Below, in pieces: positions 22,979 through 36,512 of a stretch of DNA of 64,000 nt. The DNA is from Quercus robur (Eukaryota > Streptophyta > Magnoliopsida > Fagales > Fagaceae), in assembly GCF_932294415.1 (NCBI RefSeq), contig NC_065535.1, forward strand, positions 26,630,782 through 26,694,781, in the 5' to 3' direction. The notes below the pieces were generated by a model. It had not been told where the DNA came from, made no database searches, and worked only from the letters and a program-made list of their open reading frames with translations. The first letter of the stretch is position 1. Every line of letters begins with the position of its first letter. The position numbers and the translations under genes were made by a program.

Positions 22979-25081
22979 ATGTCCGAAAGGCATTCAGGAG
23001 GCCAAGCCGAGAGTGGATCAGTAGGATCTTCTCGGGACTCCACATGGTAGGAAAGAAGACAGAAAAGGCGTGAGGATAGGGAGCGTGGGCGAGGAGAAGA
23101 AGAATCTAGCCTGGGGGAGGGTCAGACCAGACTCATCGAACAATGTTGGCTGCCTCGGGACACGGGAATGTGATGGGAGAGACCAAGAGCTGGAGTAGTT
23201 GCGCAGACTAGTAAGAGATTTAAAGTTAGAGGCAAGGGGTTGGCGCCAGAGAAGGGATCGAGACAACCGAGAAAGGAGGGATGATAGTGTGGGAAATCGA
23301 GGCGAGGAGAGCTCTAGCCAGTCTGGTCACCGACGATTCCAGGACCGTTCACTTTCCCGAGAATCACACCGACACAGGAACCGCTTGCGTTCCAGTGAGA
23401 CGCATCAGCGTCGGAACCCTTCACGTTCACGTGAATATGACGACCGTGGTTCGGATTCCCCGGAGGAACAGTAACCCTACAATGCTTCCATGGACGCAAT
23501 GAGCCGAGCCTTACGAAGAGCTGCTCGGTCACCATTCTCAAATGAAATTGAACAGGCCCCTATGCCGAGCCGATTTACGCGGCAATCGTTTAATTCCTAC
23601 GATGGGAAAACGGACCCTGTGGAGCACATCAGTCATTATATCCATATGATGTCCTTGCATGCACACAATGATGTGCTGATGTGTAAGGTATTCCCCTCTA
23701 GTCTCAGCTCCATGTCCTTGAGATGGTTTAATGGATTATGAAAAGGCTCTATTCGCAGCTTTGTCGAGTTGATCCAAGAGTTCAGTGCTCGATTCGTGAC
23801 GTGCAGCCGGTGCCGCAACCAGTGGACGCGCTGCTTTCCATAAAAATGAGGGTCGGCGAAACCCTTCGGAGTTATGCCAATCGATATTGGGAACTATACA
23901 ATGAGATCGGTGGGGGCAATGAGAAGATTGCGACAAGCACTTTCAGGATAGGGCTTCTTGAAGACTCTAAACTATGGGAGTCGTTGACGAAAAGACCTCC
24001 CGAGGGTATGAGGCAACTTATGAGGTGTATTGAGGAGTATAAACGTCTCAAAGATGATCGGCTGCAGAATAAGGGTAAGGCCCCGTTACTCGGTCACTCT
24101 CGGCAAGGTGTTTTTCCAACAAGACCAAAGAAGAATTTCAGGATGCAGGAATCAGAGGAACAAATTGAAGGAGTGAATGTAGCGTTCAAAGAGCCGGTAC
24201 ACAAAATTTTAGACCGGATTAAGAATGAGTTGTTCTTTAGGTAGCCGAACAAGATGGGGGACGACCCGTCCCGGAGGAATCAAAACTTGTATTGCACATA
24301 CCACAGAGATAAAGGGCACACCACCGAGTAGTGCCGGGTATTAAAAGATCATCTGGGACAACTAGTGAAGGCAGGGTATTTGAAAGAGTTCGTAATGGAT
24401 TCCAGCGACCAAGATGCCATCCATGGTGCTCAACAGAAAGGGAACCCCTCCCGCCACTGTTGGGAGTGATTGAGGTCATCCACACTGCCCCGAGGAGTGT
24501 GGCCACAACCAGAAGAGGAGTATTAACAATGATGCCAAAAGAAACCTACGCGGAAGGACAATCACTCGGAAAAAGGATGAAAGTTGGCCGGCTGGCAATC
24601 TTTTTTGACGAGGAAGATCTGGAGGGAACGATCCAACCTCATGATGATGTGTTGGTAGTAACAGCACGGATAAGCGACTTCTTAGTGAAAAGAGTGATGA
24701 TAGACCAGGGAAGCGGAGCCGATGTAATGTACCTAGATTTGTTCGAGGGGCTCGGATTAAAAAATCAGGACTTGATGAAATATGATATGCCGCTGGTCTC
24801 ATTTGACGGAAGAATGGTGATCCCCGAGGGTCAAATTTCTCTTTCGGTGAATATGGAAGGCAAGGAAGTGATGGTGACCTCTATAGTAGTTAGATCGTTC
24901 TCACTATACACGGCAATCTTGGGAAGGCCGTGGATTCACGCAATGAAGGCTGTTCCGTCCACCCTGCATGTGAAAGTTAAATTTCCCACTGAGCATGGAG
25001 TTGCCGTGGTACGGGGAAACCAGCAAATGGAAAGGCAAGCAGGTTGAACAACAGGAAACCACCAAAGGGGTAACTTCATAG
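22979..25081 (+). pseudogene. gag-protease pseudogene, old Gypsy
   Basis: The ATG (MSERHSGGQAE) corresponds to the gag start of the young copy. The retrotransposon gag core (ALRWFNG equivalent near 23720), the zinc knuckle and the protease motif (IDQGSGADVMY near 24706-24738) can all be followed with frame breaks. Many stops sit where the young copy has Trp, Arg or Gln codons: TGA at about 23738, TAG at about 24241 in place of TGG, and TAG near 24328 in place of CAG. The reading frame again ends at a TAG followed by CAATTA (25079-25087), as in the young copy. Confidence 0.85.
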
Positions 25082-28000
25082 CAATTACAGAAGCCTTGAG
25101 AAGAAGTAGGGGCAAGTTGTGCTGAGGAGGTTTTGAAGGTCAAAATTTTTCCAAACACTGACAGGTATTTCCAAATAGGCACAAGCATGAAAGACCGAGA
25201 TAAGGTAGAAATATTGTTATTCCTTTTGCAGAATGTGGATGTCTTTACATGGAGTCCATACGAAGTGCCCGAAGTAGATCCCGAGTTCATTGTCCATAAG
25301 CTCAATGTGGACCCATCATTCCCCCCGAAGATGCAAAAACCGAGAAGAGCATCGAAAGAGCATGTTGTCGTGGTCAAGTTGGAAGTCCAAAGGCTAAAGG
25401 AAGCAGGGGTGATAAGAGAAGTATTCTTCCTGGAATGGTTAGCAAATACGGTGGTAGTAAAGACAAAGAATGGCAAATGGAGGGTTTGTGTGGATTTCAT
25501 GGACTTAAACCGGGCATGCCCTAAAGACCCGTTCCCAATGCCCAAGATTGATCAATTGGTAGATGCTACATACAGACACCCGAGGATGAGCTTCTTGGAC
25601 GCCTTTCAGGGGTATCACCAAATTGCCCTGGCACCCGAGGACCGAGAAAAGACAGCATGCATTTCCCCGAATGCAAACTATCACTATAACGTAATGCCAT
25701 TTGGGTTGAAGAACGCCAGAGCCACATACCAGCGGATGATGACAAGGATGTTCTGAGAGAAAATTGGGTGCATGGTAGAAGTATACATTGACGATATGGT
25801 AGTAAAGAGTAAACAGGAACCACGACCATTAGAAGATCTTCGAGGAGTATTTGAGGTACTCCGGTAGCATAAGTTGAACCTGAATGTTGAGAAGTGCACT
25901 TTTGGTGTGGGGGCTGGTAAGTTCTTGGGGTATCTGATCTCTACTCGGGGGATAGAGGCCAATCCCGACCAGATCGAAGCTATGAATTGCCTCAGACCGC
26001 CGAGCAATCCCAAAGAAGTACAAGTACTAACTGGGATGTTAGCCGCACTAAATCGATTCATTTCCAAACTTGCTGATCGCTGTAGACCATTTTATCAACT
26101 TCTGAAGAAGTGGAAGGGATTTCAGTGGGATGAGGAGTGTGACAAGGCCTTTCGAGATCTGAAGGAGTATCTGATGCAAGCGCCTATGTTAACGACCCCA
26201 AATTCCAAAGAAGATTTATTCATGTACCTCTTGGTGTCCGATCACGCCGTGAGCGCTGTATTGCTGAAGGACTAAGGAGTGCAGCAGCCAGTGTATTACA
26301 TAAACAAAACCTTGGTAGATGCCGAGAAGAGATATCTACCCTTGGAGAAGTTAGTGTTGGCTTTGGTGCATGCAACAAGGAAGTTGCCGCATTACTTTCA
26401 GGCTCATACTATGTTCGTCCTTATCGAGTATCTCCTACAATCCTTGTTAAAAATGTCAGACTTCACGGGCCAAATAGCTAAGTGGGGGACCCAGCTAGGT
26501 TCCTTCGACATAAGGTACAGGCCGCGAAGATCAGTGAAGGGGCAGGTTCTTGCTGATTTCATTGCAGAGTTCTCCCCCAAGAACGACGGGAAGATAATCT
26601 GTAATATAGAGAATCGCCCGTGGAAGGTGTTTGTGGACGGTGCTTCGAGTGCTATGGGGGCCAGAGCTAGAATTGTCATAATCACTCTGGAGGGTATATG
26701 ACTGGAGCATTCCTTCAGATTGGGATCCAAAGCCTCTAATAATGAGGTCGAATACGAGGCCTTTCTTGCTGGATTGAGGACCGTTTTGTGCCTGGGCGCA
26801 AAGGATGTGGAGGTTTATTCGGATTCCTGGCTGGTTGTTTATCAGATCCAGGAAAGCTTTGAAGCTCGGGACTCTCAGATGAAAGCCTATCTGAGTGCAG
26901 CTAAGCAAATCATTAGCAAGTTCAGGACGGTGAAAGTGGCCCAGGTAGGCCGGGCACAAAACAGACACGCTGACTCAATAGCCACATTGGCCTTGTCAAT
27001 TACCGAGGAGGTTCCTCGGCTTATCAAAGTAGACCTTATAAAGGAGCCAAGTATCGGTATGGAAGATAATTGTAACTCAGCCGGGGTCGACGTCGTCGTG
27101 ATTTCAACAACTAGGTCGTGTTAGATGAACCCGATCATCGACTTCTTAGTCGAGGATAAGGTTCTGGACGATGAAAAAGAGGCTAAAAAGATTCGTCGAG
27201 TGGCTTCCCGGTATTGGCTGTCAGCAAATCGTAAATTGTACCGGAGGTCTTTTGGAGGCCCGTACCTTTTATGCTTACATCCCGAGAAAGTAAATGAACT
27301 TCTGTCCGAGCTGCAGGACGGGGTGTGTTGTGGTCATGTTAGGGGGCACTCGTTAGCACACAAAGCGATGACTCAAGGATTTTGGTGGCCGCAGATGCGG
27401 AAGGATGCAGCAGAATATGTCCGGAAATGTGAACAATGTCAAAAACACACTCCTCTGATCCGGCAACCAGTAGGTTGTTTAAACCCCGTCAATAGTCCAT
27501 GGCCGTTTGCACAATAGGGACTAGATATCCTCAGCCCATTCCCCCAAGCAACAGGTAACCGCCGATTCGTGTTGGTGGCAGTTGATTATTTCATGAAATG
27601 GGCAGAAGCCGAGGCCCTGGCAAATATCCGAGATGTGGACGTGAAGAAGTTTGTATGGAAGAACATAGTCACAAGATTTGGGGTGCCGGACTCACTGATA
27701 TCAGACAATGGGCTACACTTTGACAACAAAGCTTTCCGGACCTTTTGCAGCGATCTCGACATTAAGAACAGATATTCTATTTCGGCGTATCCTTAAAGCA
27801 ACGGCCAAGCTGAGGCAGTTAACAAGACCATTTTGAACGGGTTGAAGAGAAGGTTGGATGGGGCAAAGGGAAGATGGGCCGAGGAGTTACCTAACGTTTT
27901 GTGGGCTTACCGTACAACCCCCAGATGGTCCACAGGGGAGACCCTATTCTCCTTGACGTATGGAGCAGAAGTTGTGATACCGACCGAAGTAAACTTGTGC

Positions 28001-28357
28001 AGTGCACGAGTCGCAGGATTTGACCCCGTCCAAAACGACGGTTTAATGCTAGAGCACTTGGATTGGTTGGAAGAGTGTTGGGAAGCAGCAACAATACGGC
28101 TTACGGAATTCCAGCAGAGACTTGCCCAACGATACAACCGAGATGTAAAAGGTAGGGAATTCAGTGCCGGAGACTTGGTGCTGAGAAAAGTTATGGGAAA
28201 CATGCGGGACGTAGATGCAGGGAAGTTAGCTCAAACGTGGGAGGGACCGTACAGAGTTACTGCCATTGTAGGCGCGGGGGCGTACTACTTAGAAGACCTT
28301 GACGAGAGGCCACTCCCCCGGCCATGGAATGTCCACAACCTAAAGAAGTTTTACTAG
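25082..28357 (+). pseudogene. pol pseudogene (RT, RNase H, aRNH, integrase), old Gypsy
   Basis: Open segments cover RT with YIDDMVVKS (25790 region), the Ty3 RNase H, the archaeal-type RNase H (FVDGASSAMG near 26632, EVEYEAFLAGL, VYSDSWLVVY), the integrase zinc finger and the integrase core. Stops interrupt at about 25754 (TGA), 25867 (TAG), 26273 (TAA), 26698 (TGA), 27516 (TAG in place of TGG) and 27794 (TAA). An aRNH active-site neighbour is also altered (NEAEYE to NEVEYE). It cannot make a full polyprotein. Confidence 0.88.
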
Positions 28358-28495
28358 TGACCATTCGTGCACGGAAACGTAAGTCCAAATCTTGTACACT
28401 ACTCTAGTCAATATAATAATGAAGTTACTTGTTCCAGCTATATTCAATTTCATTATTGTGCATTAAGTAATTGCATATATAGTACAAATGGATTA

Positions 28496-29095
28496 CATTA
28501 AGGACGGAAACCTCATTCTCGGTTTGATCGAAATATCTGAGCAGGTGGAAACCTTATTATTCTTACAAAAAACGTTAAGGACAGAAACCTCATTCTCGGT
28601 TCGATCAGAATCATCGAGCAGGTGGAAACCTTATTCTAATAAAGAAAAATCTAAGGACAGAAACCTCATTCTCGGTTTGATCAAAATCGTGGATCAGGTG
28701 GAAACCTTATTACTCTTACAAAGAACTCTAAGGACAGAAACCCTGTTCTCAGTTCGATCAAAATTGCTGAGTAGGTGGAAACCTTATTATTCTTACAAAA
28801 AACATCAAGGACAGAAACCTCATTCTCGGTTCGATCAAAATCGCCGAGTGGATGGAAACCTTATTCTAATAAAGAAAAGTCTAAGGACAGAAACCCCGTT
28901 CTCGGTTCGATCAAAATCGCTGTGTAGGTGGAAATCTTATTATTCTTACAAAAAACATTAAGGACAAAAACCTCATTCTCGGTTCGATCAAAATCGCCGA
29001 ACGGGTGGAAACCTTATTCTAATAAAGAAAAGTCTAAGGACAGAAATATCATTCTCGGTTTGATCAAAATCGCCATCAGGTAAAAACCTTATGCC
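28496..29095 (+). repeat. Tandem array, about eight units of about 77 bp, old Gypsy
   Basis: The phrase AAGGACAGAAACC recurs at about 28498, 28577, 28653, 28730, 28807, 28883, 28960 and 29036, a period of 76-79 bp. Each unit also carries TCTCGGTT-GATC and GGTGGAAACCTTATT. Alternate units differ in their last third (ATTCTTACAAAAAACA against CTAATAAAGAAAA), giving a two-unit pattern of about 154 bp. It lies at the same place as the 70-bp array of the young element. Confidence 0.9.
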
Positions 29096-29529
29096 AGAGT
29101 ATGAGGCACCGTGCCATTCATATTCTCAATAAAGCAAACATGTGTTGTATAAACACACAATATATGGGGGCTCGATTTATCCCACCGTGCAGGCCATTCC
29201 CGGCTATACATGCAAAAGAAATATGTAGTAACAACAAAAACAGGGGAAGAAAAACAACACCGAAGATCAAAGTAAAGCATTCACGGGCATGATCAAGACA
29301 AACACACAACGAATAGATAATCATCCAAATAAAGTTAACATAAAAGCAGAATCAATGTCTCGTCGCCAAACCCAGCAACTGTGTACGGGTCATCCCCGTG
29401 AAATAAATAAGCTGTTCAGTCACCACAACCCGGTGACATAGGCAAATTTACCGAAAAAGAAATAGTAATAAAAGTGCAGTAAAAAGAAATAAAAGTATTA
29501 GAAAAGCGGTTCGGCGATTAACTTAATGA

Positions 29530-31818
29530 AGCGGAGGGTCTAGTCTGATTGGCTGCCTCAGTCTGCTGCTAGTCGGCGACAGGAAAATGTAGGTCCCCAT
29601 CGAGTTGATCTTGGGCACTTGGGATGCTGGTGGCTTCCGCCTCATTTGGCTCTGCATGTGCATCAATCTGTTCCACCAGCTCCCTCATACTTGTTGTTTC
29701 CTCCTCTTCAATGGGCACCGGGGGATCCTGTACGGCGGCGTCTGAGCTCAGGAAGGGAATCTGGCCAAGATCTCTCAGAGGGGAAACCTCGAGGACCCCT
29801 AAAACCTACAGAGCAGCAAACCACCCAGCCTTCGAACTTGGTTCACAACTGGCTCCGCGGAATTTTCGGCATCAGAAAACCCTTTGTTGTACCATTTCTC
29901 TTCGCAAGCCTCCAAAGCCGCCCTCAGGTTGGCAAGTTCCTTGGTTTGGGCCGTGTTTAAGCTGATTGCCTCGGCCAGCTTGACATCCATCTCATTCTGC
30001 TTAGCTAAGAGTTCCGCGGACCTCTTCTCCGCCAATGCTCTATTTTTCTCCGCAGCAACAGCCTTTTTCTCGGTAGCATCAGCTGCCTTTATTTTTTCCT
30101 TAGCTATTCTGATAACTGTCTCTCATGCCTCCCTCTCCCGGTTAGCCTCCTTGGCAAGTTCCTTTGCACGACCATCTAAAATATGGGCTAATTGAGCAGC
30201 CTAACAAAAACAAAAATTAGTACGTCAACGAAATGAAAGGTAAATGAAAAGTAATAAAAGTGAAGAGGACAATAAGGAATTGGCAAGTAGAGAATTACCG
30301 CGACAATATGCCATTGTAGCCTACGCCCCATGGACTCCTCCGACCTTTCTTCAAAGGCGTGTACATTATCAAGTAGAAGGAGGCCTTTGGCCAAGGTTTG
30401 AGCAATGCAGCCCCCCTCGCCTTTCTTCCATATCCGCACATAAGAAGTTGAAGGTAGAGGCTTACCGTCCAGTAGAAACTTAGGCTTCCACGCCTGTGCA
30501 ACTTGAGAGGAGGACGCAACACCCGGCCCAACTTGGGTTTGCGACTCATGGATAACAATGCCTCCAATTGGTCGGGGAGGAGTCCGAGCTACTACATCTC
30601 CCGGACCCGTAGGCGGCTGATCAGCAACCCTCTGCCTTTTCCGAACTCGTCCAGCTTGAGGAGAAGGTGGAGGAGGAGGCGCTTAGGTTTGGCTTTGAGA
30701 AGGTGGGGGCTGCGTGGCTTGCCCCGCACCGAGCACAAAATGGTCAATGGTCATGATCTTCCAGGTCACCATGTCCTCGCTGAGAAAGGGATCGGTGTCT
30801 GACAAGTCTATTACGTTAATTGCAAAATGCTCGGCTTCCTCTACGGGAGCCTCGGGTTCAACAGGGTCCTCGGGATGAGCGGGTTCTTGAACAGGAACTT
30901 CTTCTTAGACAGCTTCGTGGGCTAACTCTCGAAGACATTGAGACACACGCTCCGCAGACTTGTCCCGCAGTGGCGCTAGCTCGTCCGAGCAGGTGTATCG
31001 CTTGCCCAGTTCCCTCGCCTCTCCGACTATAAGCTTCAGCGGTAGAAAATTCGCGTGCCGAACGTCTATGTATGACAAAAGGGGGCTATCAACCAACAGC
31101 GCCTGTTTGAAAGACTGCCAGGTAGAATAAACTGGTTTGACCCCGAGGATTATATGGGATGCTCGGAGCTATCCGTCCCAATGCCCGAATATCTCGGACC
31201 GAAGGATGAAATTCAAGTCCCTGACGTGAACTGTCCTAACGTCTGGGACGAATAGTTTACCCTCTGCAAAAGAACAAGATACAATATCAGCAACTAGTAA
31301 GCTAAAACTACTACAATTAGAAAAACAGTTGAGATGGGGCAGGGAATCTCTTCGGCAAACCAATTGCCGCACACCCAGACAAACTCCCCAGTCGAGTTCC
31401 TATTTGAATTAGGTAGGCATGATATCAGCCGTACCCAACTATCCCTATTTTTTAAGTAATAATTGGAAGTCTTATTCCCACAAAGACTGTACATGTGGTT
31501 TATGTCATGGTAATCCAACTGTAAATCAAATGTGTGGTTCAACCTACTGATGCAACTAACTACCTGGTAAAAATTGGGTGGGAGTTGGTCAAGGCACAGC
31601 CCATAGTACCTAAGTGTGTTAACCAAAAGAGGGTTCATGAGAAACCTAACTCCGCCCTCTAGAACTGCCATTAAGGGAAAGAAAACAGTACCGTGCCCTC
31701 TGTGGAGAGCAATCTCGCTCTCGTGGCAGTAAGCCACTTCCACGTCACCGGGGATATCAAACTTTTGCCTAAAGATGGCCAAAGATGCCGGGGTATCCAG
31801 AAGAAAAGAATAATCCAT
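29530..31818 (-). pseudogene. Antisense gene remnant, old Gypsy
   Basis: This is the counterpart of the 709-residue antisense gene of the young copy. Exon 1 (31818 to about 31330) still reads from MDYSFLLDTPASL to NWFAEEIPCP without a stop. Exon 2 starts after a TTTTGCAG acceptor near 31265 with EGKLFVPDVRTVHV and meets a TAG at about 31170 where the young copy has CAG (HWDGQLRA). The coiled-coil exon is recognisable near 29800-30190 (AEKRSAELLAKQNEMD) with breaks. Confidence 0.8.
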
Positions 31819-32010
31819 TTCGAAATCTAATACCGAGAGAAGGAACTCGTAGAAAGAAGTTAAAGTAAAAGGAGGGGGTAGAGAACTTACTTTGGGCTCT
31901 AAGGAAGGAAGGGTCTCTGGGCTGGTGAGTAAGCGCTCAAATGAATGATTGGCAAAGAGTAAGCTCAGGAAGTAGGAAGTGAAAAAGTGAAAGAATGTTT
32001 TGAGGAGAAC

Positions 32011-32018
32011 TATTTATA
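32011..32018 (-). promoter_or_regulatory. TATA box of the antisense gene, old Gypsy
   Basis: TATAAATA on the minus strand, about 193 bases upstream of the exon 1 ATG. It is at the same relative place and in the same context (CTATAAATAGTTCTCCTC-like) as in the young copy. Confidence 0.65.
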
Positions 32019-32305
32019 GAAGCAAAAGAGGATAGGGAAACGTTTAATCAGCAATAAATAGGCACGATTCACAAAAAACCCTACGAATGCCAATGATAAT
32101 CGACATGCACGTCGCCTCAGTTCATGAACCGTCAGGTAATAATGACAACTGAACCTGGCGCTCCAGAATAGCGCGTCTTTTGAGAAGAGCATTAATGGGA
32201 CGCCATAACCACTCAAGTTTCTAACTGTTAGACTCTCGAAACAAAAATTCCTGGTCGATTCCTTGATTCTTCCCGGCAGCCGGGCATGAATCAAGGGGGG
32301 GCTAA

Positions 32306-32872
32306 TGTATGGCACCGAGGTGCTCAGATCCAATTGGGCCTTGGATTCAAGCCCAGTAGCATGGCTCGGTTTTTCAAATCCCTCTTTATTCTATCCTCAT
32401 AAACTATAAGTCTAAATCTCGTCCCCTAACCAGTGCTCGGAGTAAAGTGCTCGAACAATAAAGAAAGACTAAAATATGAACATACCATAGGATGCTCGAC
32501 AGTTTCCAGGAAACATCACTACCGGGCATATTCACTTGAGTTGGAACCAAGTTCCAAAGCCATAATCACTGCATCCCACTCTCACCTAAACATCCACTTA
32601 CAACAAATAATATTGGACCTTCAGTTGCACTAACAATGACAGTAATCATGATCTCCCCACTAACTTAGAGCTATAAATAGGAGAAGTTTGGGAAGAAATG
32701 GGGGTTAAGAAAAAAGGGAGAAAAACAGTTATTCAGGAAGTGAGAGAAAGAATATTACTTTGAGTCTCTGTGCCGAGAACGACCCAAAGTAGGAAATCCT
32801 AAAGCCCACCTTATAAATAAGTTGTGAGCCCAAGTGAGGTTAAGCCCAATAACTTCATTTCCGGCGCGCACA
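32306..32872 (+). repeat. 3' LTR of the old Gypsy element (567 bp)
   Basis: It begins TGTATGGCACCGAGG directly after the polypurine tract AAGGGGGGGCTAA and ends GCGCACA. A TATA box (CTATAAATAG) is at 32671-32680. Confidence 0.85.
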
Positions 32873-34280
32873 TAAACCATTATCCATAAGTTACTATTGG
32901 ATCACATTGACCATACATCATCTATGTAATCATTAAAAGGAAACTTAGCATGTGTGAAAAAATACATCATATGGAGAGGAAAACTCATCATGTGTAAAAA
33001 AATAAAAGTAGGGAGAGGATTTCTAGTAGCTAATGAAATTATTTATAATAGAAGTTCTTGGAAGGAAAATAATCAAACAAAACCGACTCAGCAATAGTTA
33101 TCAAAAATACAAAAAAAAGAAAGAAAAAAAATCAACAATCTCAATATCAACTTAAACCATCTCATAACATCATTTCAGTCACTCACTTGCTTCAGCTCAA
33201 CAACCTACCACAAACCTAGGTATCATCAATTTCATTACATAGTGTGAACATAAGTCCCAAAAAAAAAGGGGAGAGAGAGGTTTACTGTACAATAGCAAGA
33301 AATGAAGAGAACCAAATTCTCAATAAAATTGGGTACTTTGATTTACCTGAATCAAACAATCAGGATTCAAGTATACAAATAAACACAAATTGGACCTCAA
33401 GCAAGTGATATTAACAAAGGAGGGAACTCTAGTAATCCGTTTGGTATTGTAGTTTAAGCAACACTTTTCAATTTTTAAACAACATTACACATATGTCCAC
33501 ACACTTTTTCACCCACACGTATTTCCAAAAAATACAAATAATATTACTAGAACAACGTTACCAAACGCCACCAAGCATTCAAGACTACTTAAGGTAATAA
33601 GCTAATCAAATGATTGCCACCCTAAGCAAGTGTGCAAATGCTAATCATATGATTGCCAACCACCAACAGCGATGATTTTCAAATTCCAATGGCTATATTC
33701 TCATTCTAAAGAAGTGGAAAATCTTAATGGTGTGTTTTGATGACATGATTTGGGCATTTAGATTTGAATTTGGGAGATTGAAATCCAAATATCTTGTTTG
33801 GATAGTTTAAAATGTCAATGATTAATTAGATTTGACAAATCCACTAAGGATTTTAAACCTTTAAAATGCTTATATTTGAAATAACTTCTAAAATTAATGA
33901 ATTTGAAATTATGGCATTTCAAATTAATATCCAAATCCAAGTTTCCAATCACAACCTAAGAGAATAAGATTAGTGTTGAAACAAGAAAAGAGTGCAAGGA
34001 AACGTAACAACTTGCTCCATTCATTCTTAAAATCTCAACCAATTGTTTTTCCTGCTACTATAAAATTTTCAAATTAAGTAAACTAGTACATAAGGACAAA
34101 ACTAAAATGAAGGGCTTATTGTACTTATAGAAACAATGAAGAAACAAAGCAACCAACGTGGATAACGGGCTTGATTCAAAAAGGAAATTACGAAAAAATG
34201 AAAGGGTAAAAGGGTAGAGAAAAGAAAAGGAAGAAACCTTTTTTCTTTTAAAAGAAAAAGGTTTAATAGTAACATGTAGA
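32873..34280. other. AT-rich intergenic DNA with small inverted-repeat elements
   Basis: No gene seen. About 33437-33569 is a short element with matching ends (CCGTTTGGTATTGTAG and, on the minus strand, GCGTTTGGTAACGTTG). About 33731-33957 has similar imperfect ends (GTGTTTTGATGACATG and, on the minus strand, TTGTGATTGGAAACTTGG). Both look like MITEs. Confidence 0.5.
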
Positions 34281-34281
34281 T

Positions 34282-34435
34282 CCGTTTGAATACCACTTAT
34301 TTTGATAAAGACTAAATACTGAAAATTAAAAATACTGCAACAAGTAAGTGAAAAATGAGTGTGGATTATTTTTGGATCCGAGAACTGTAGCTAAGCTGAA
34401 AACGCGTTTTTACTTTCTTTCTTTCTTCTTCTTCT

Positions 34436-34488
<53 letters not shown>

Positions 34489-35108
34489 TCCTCACCCACC
34501 TAAGCTAACGCCTGTGTCTTGAGAGTTCCACGCCCACCAGAGAAAGGAAGAGAGGAAAACCTACATCGGTCCGATGCTGGTGAAGAGCTCAAAATGTAAA
34601 TCCACGAGAAAGACAACCCAGTCCGACGCCAGCGAAGATCGGGTCCCTCAATGGTGGTGGATGGGTTGATCGGCGGTGGGTTTGATGGGTTTGATATGGA
34701 AAGTCAGTGGTGCTGGGTGAGGTTGAGATTGGTGATGGGTTTGATTTGCGTTTGTTGGGTAGATCCCTTTGATCGGTTGCGTTTGCTGCTGGGTTTGATC
34801 GGTTTGATCGGTTGATCGGTTTGATTCATATGGTTTTGGTTTCACTGTTTTGATCTTCTGTTTTGATGGGTTTGCTGGGTTCATCATGTTCTGGGTTTGA
34901 TCGGTGAAGAACACGAAGAATGGGTTTGCTGGGTTCATCATGTTCTGGGTTTGATCGGTGAAGAACACAAAGAACGGTGCGTTGAAGGAAAAAAACGCGC
35001 GTTTCAGTTCACGTCTTGCGTTTAAGTGGAAGCTACTGTAGCAGTGGGTCCCACGGATATACAAACGCCAGACGCAAATGCAGGAGAAATAATTTGAATC
35101 CAAACGCA
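34282..35108. mobile_element. Possible inverted-repeat DNA element with poly-T tract
   Basis: The left end (CCGTTTGAATACCACTTATTTT) and the right end read on the minus strand (GCGTTTGGATTCAAATTATTT) are similar. The same kind of left end (GTGTTTGGATACCGCTTATTTT) starts another copy at about 63925. The interior has a 48-base T run (34438-34485) and a short direct duplication around 34854-34970. No target duplication was found and no gene is recognised. Confidence 0.45.
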
Positions 35109-35249
35109 TACGTAGTCTGCAGAATCATACTCAGATAGCAGGGTATCCAAGATCAAGTAAATATCTTTTGATAGGTGCAGCCAAGATGATTATCAATAAT
35201 TTTTGTAGTAGTCTGAATTTTTAATCAACCCTGGGTACAAGTACAACAC

Positions 35250-35285
<36 letters not shown>

Positions 35286-36512
35286 CGGCATGAATCACAG
35301 AAATTGCTTTATTAACGTAATTCACAACAACCAGATGATATGGTTCATTACACACCACAAAGTCTTGGAGGGAAAGAATAGCCAGACCAAAACGCTGCCG
35401 TCTTTTGTTCTGTGTTCATGCTTTACTTTATACGGCACCGTATGAATTAGTTGTCTCACGTGTGATCTTTTGAAATATATTTCCCACGCATGCACTCTTT
35501 AAACGGACCGACACAGTTTTGAGTCATCCGTTTATCATAAACGACATTGTTCTCTGTGTGTTTCATTAAACTGAGCTGTAAGCGTTTAATAGGCATGAGT
35601 GGGTTTATTTAGCTCTCATTTTCTTTTCAACATTTTTTGGAAAATTGGGTTTGCTTGCTGGGACTTTCATGGTTTAGTTTGGTGAGATTTTATGGTTTTA
35701 CATAGACATGGTAAACGAGCAAGTTGGGTTGGATCGGGTCGCCCCATTTTTTTCAAATGATTTTTTTTTTTAATTACAAAAACAAATCAATGTCAATCTT
35801 CTTTTAGAGAGAATGAATAAAATCAATTTTAGAAATGAATTGCACCTAACGTCACTTGTTAATATCCTTTCAATTCTTACAGTTTTAAGCATGACTAAAA
35901 TTCATTATAGTCATGAATTCATGACGAAAACATCTTCAATGTTAATAACTCATTGCCAAAATATTTGTAATTACAAATTTACAACTTCAAAAAGATATAT
36001 CTTAAGGACCACCAAAAAGTATATATTTTAAGTTTAAACCACGTACTAATAATATCATTCCCACAACAGAAACAAAAAATAAATAAATAAATAAATGTTC
36101 TTGTTACATTTAAAATAATAAAGTTAAATTATTTAGAAAGATAAACTAAATAAAAAAACAGTTTTAAAAATAAAAATAACATATTACGTAAAGAAGAACA
36201 AGACAATATTTTACAAGAATTACACCTCAATCTCAATCTACTTAACGTTGGTAACAGATTTAGTACTGCAAATATTCATACTTGCAAATTGTAGCTCAAG
36301 TTGGCCAATTTTGTCAATATCATCATCTATAATACAATATTTTAATATAACTTAAATGTATCATGAAAGTAAATCAATAAAGAATTAAAATTGAATAATT
36401 ATGACTATAAATAAATTAAATTACTTTCAAATCCACGTAACAAACTTTTAATAGATAACATAGCTTCCACATTTTCAAGCACACGGTTTTGTTACTTCTT
36501 TTTTTTAGTGAC
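35109..36512. other. Intergenic AT-rich DNA
   Basis: Contains an AT microsatellite (about 35247-35284). No open frame looks like a gene. Confidence 0.5.

Larger units (their letters stand above)
22718..32872 (+). mobile_element. Old Gypsy/Tat retrotransposon, 5' LTR truncated
   Basis: The order is truncated 5' LTR (22718-22915), primer-binding site, gag-pro and pol pseudogenes, a tandem array of about 77-bp units, an antisense pseudogene, a polypurine tract and a full 3' LTR (32306-32872). It is the same family as the young element at 51931-62473 and matches it throughout. The 198 LTR bases that can be compared differ at about eight positions by eye, roughly 4%. All reading frames are broken. 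The left end is fused to Copia RT sequence, so the 5' target duplication has been lost. Confidence 0.9.

Noticed and set aside
29600..30900. Plus-strand open frames of 80-113 codons in the old Gypsy
   Set aside because: Antisense shadows of the decayed antisense gene, as in the young copy.
32873..32960. Minus strand reads NDYIDD...SNSNLWIMV, faintly like the Copia stretch before the RT
   Set aside because: It would show the old Gypsy sits inside the first Copia, but it holds a stop, the similarity is weak, and the DNA further on looks non-coding.
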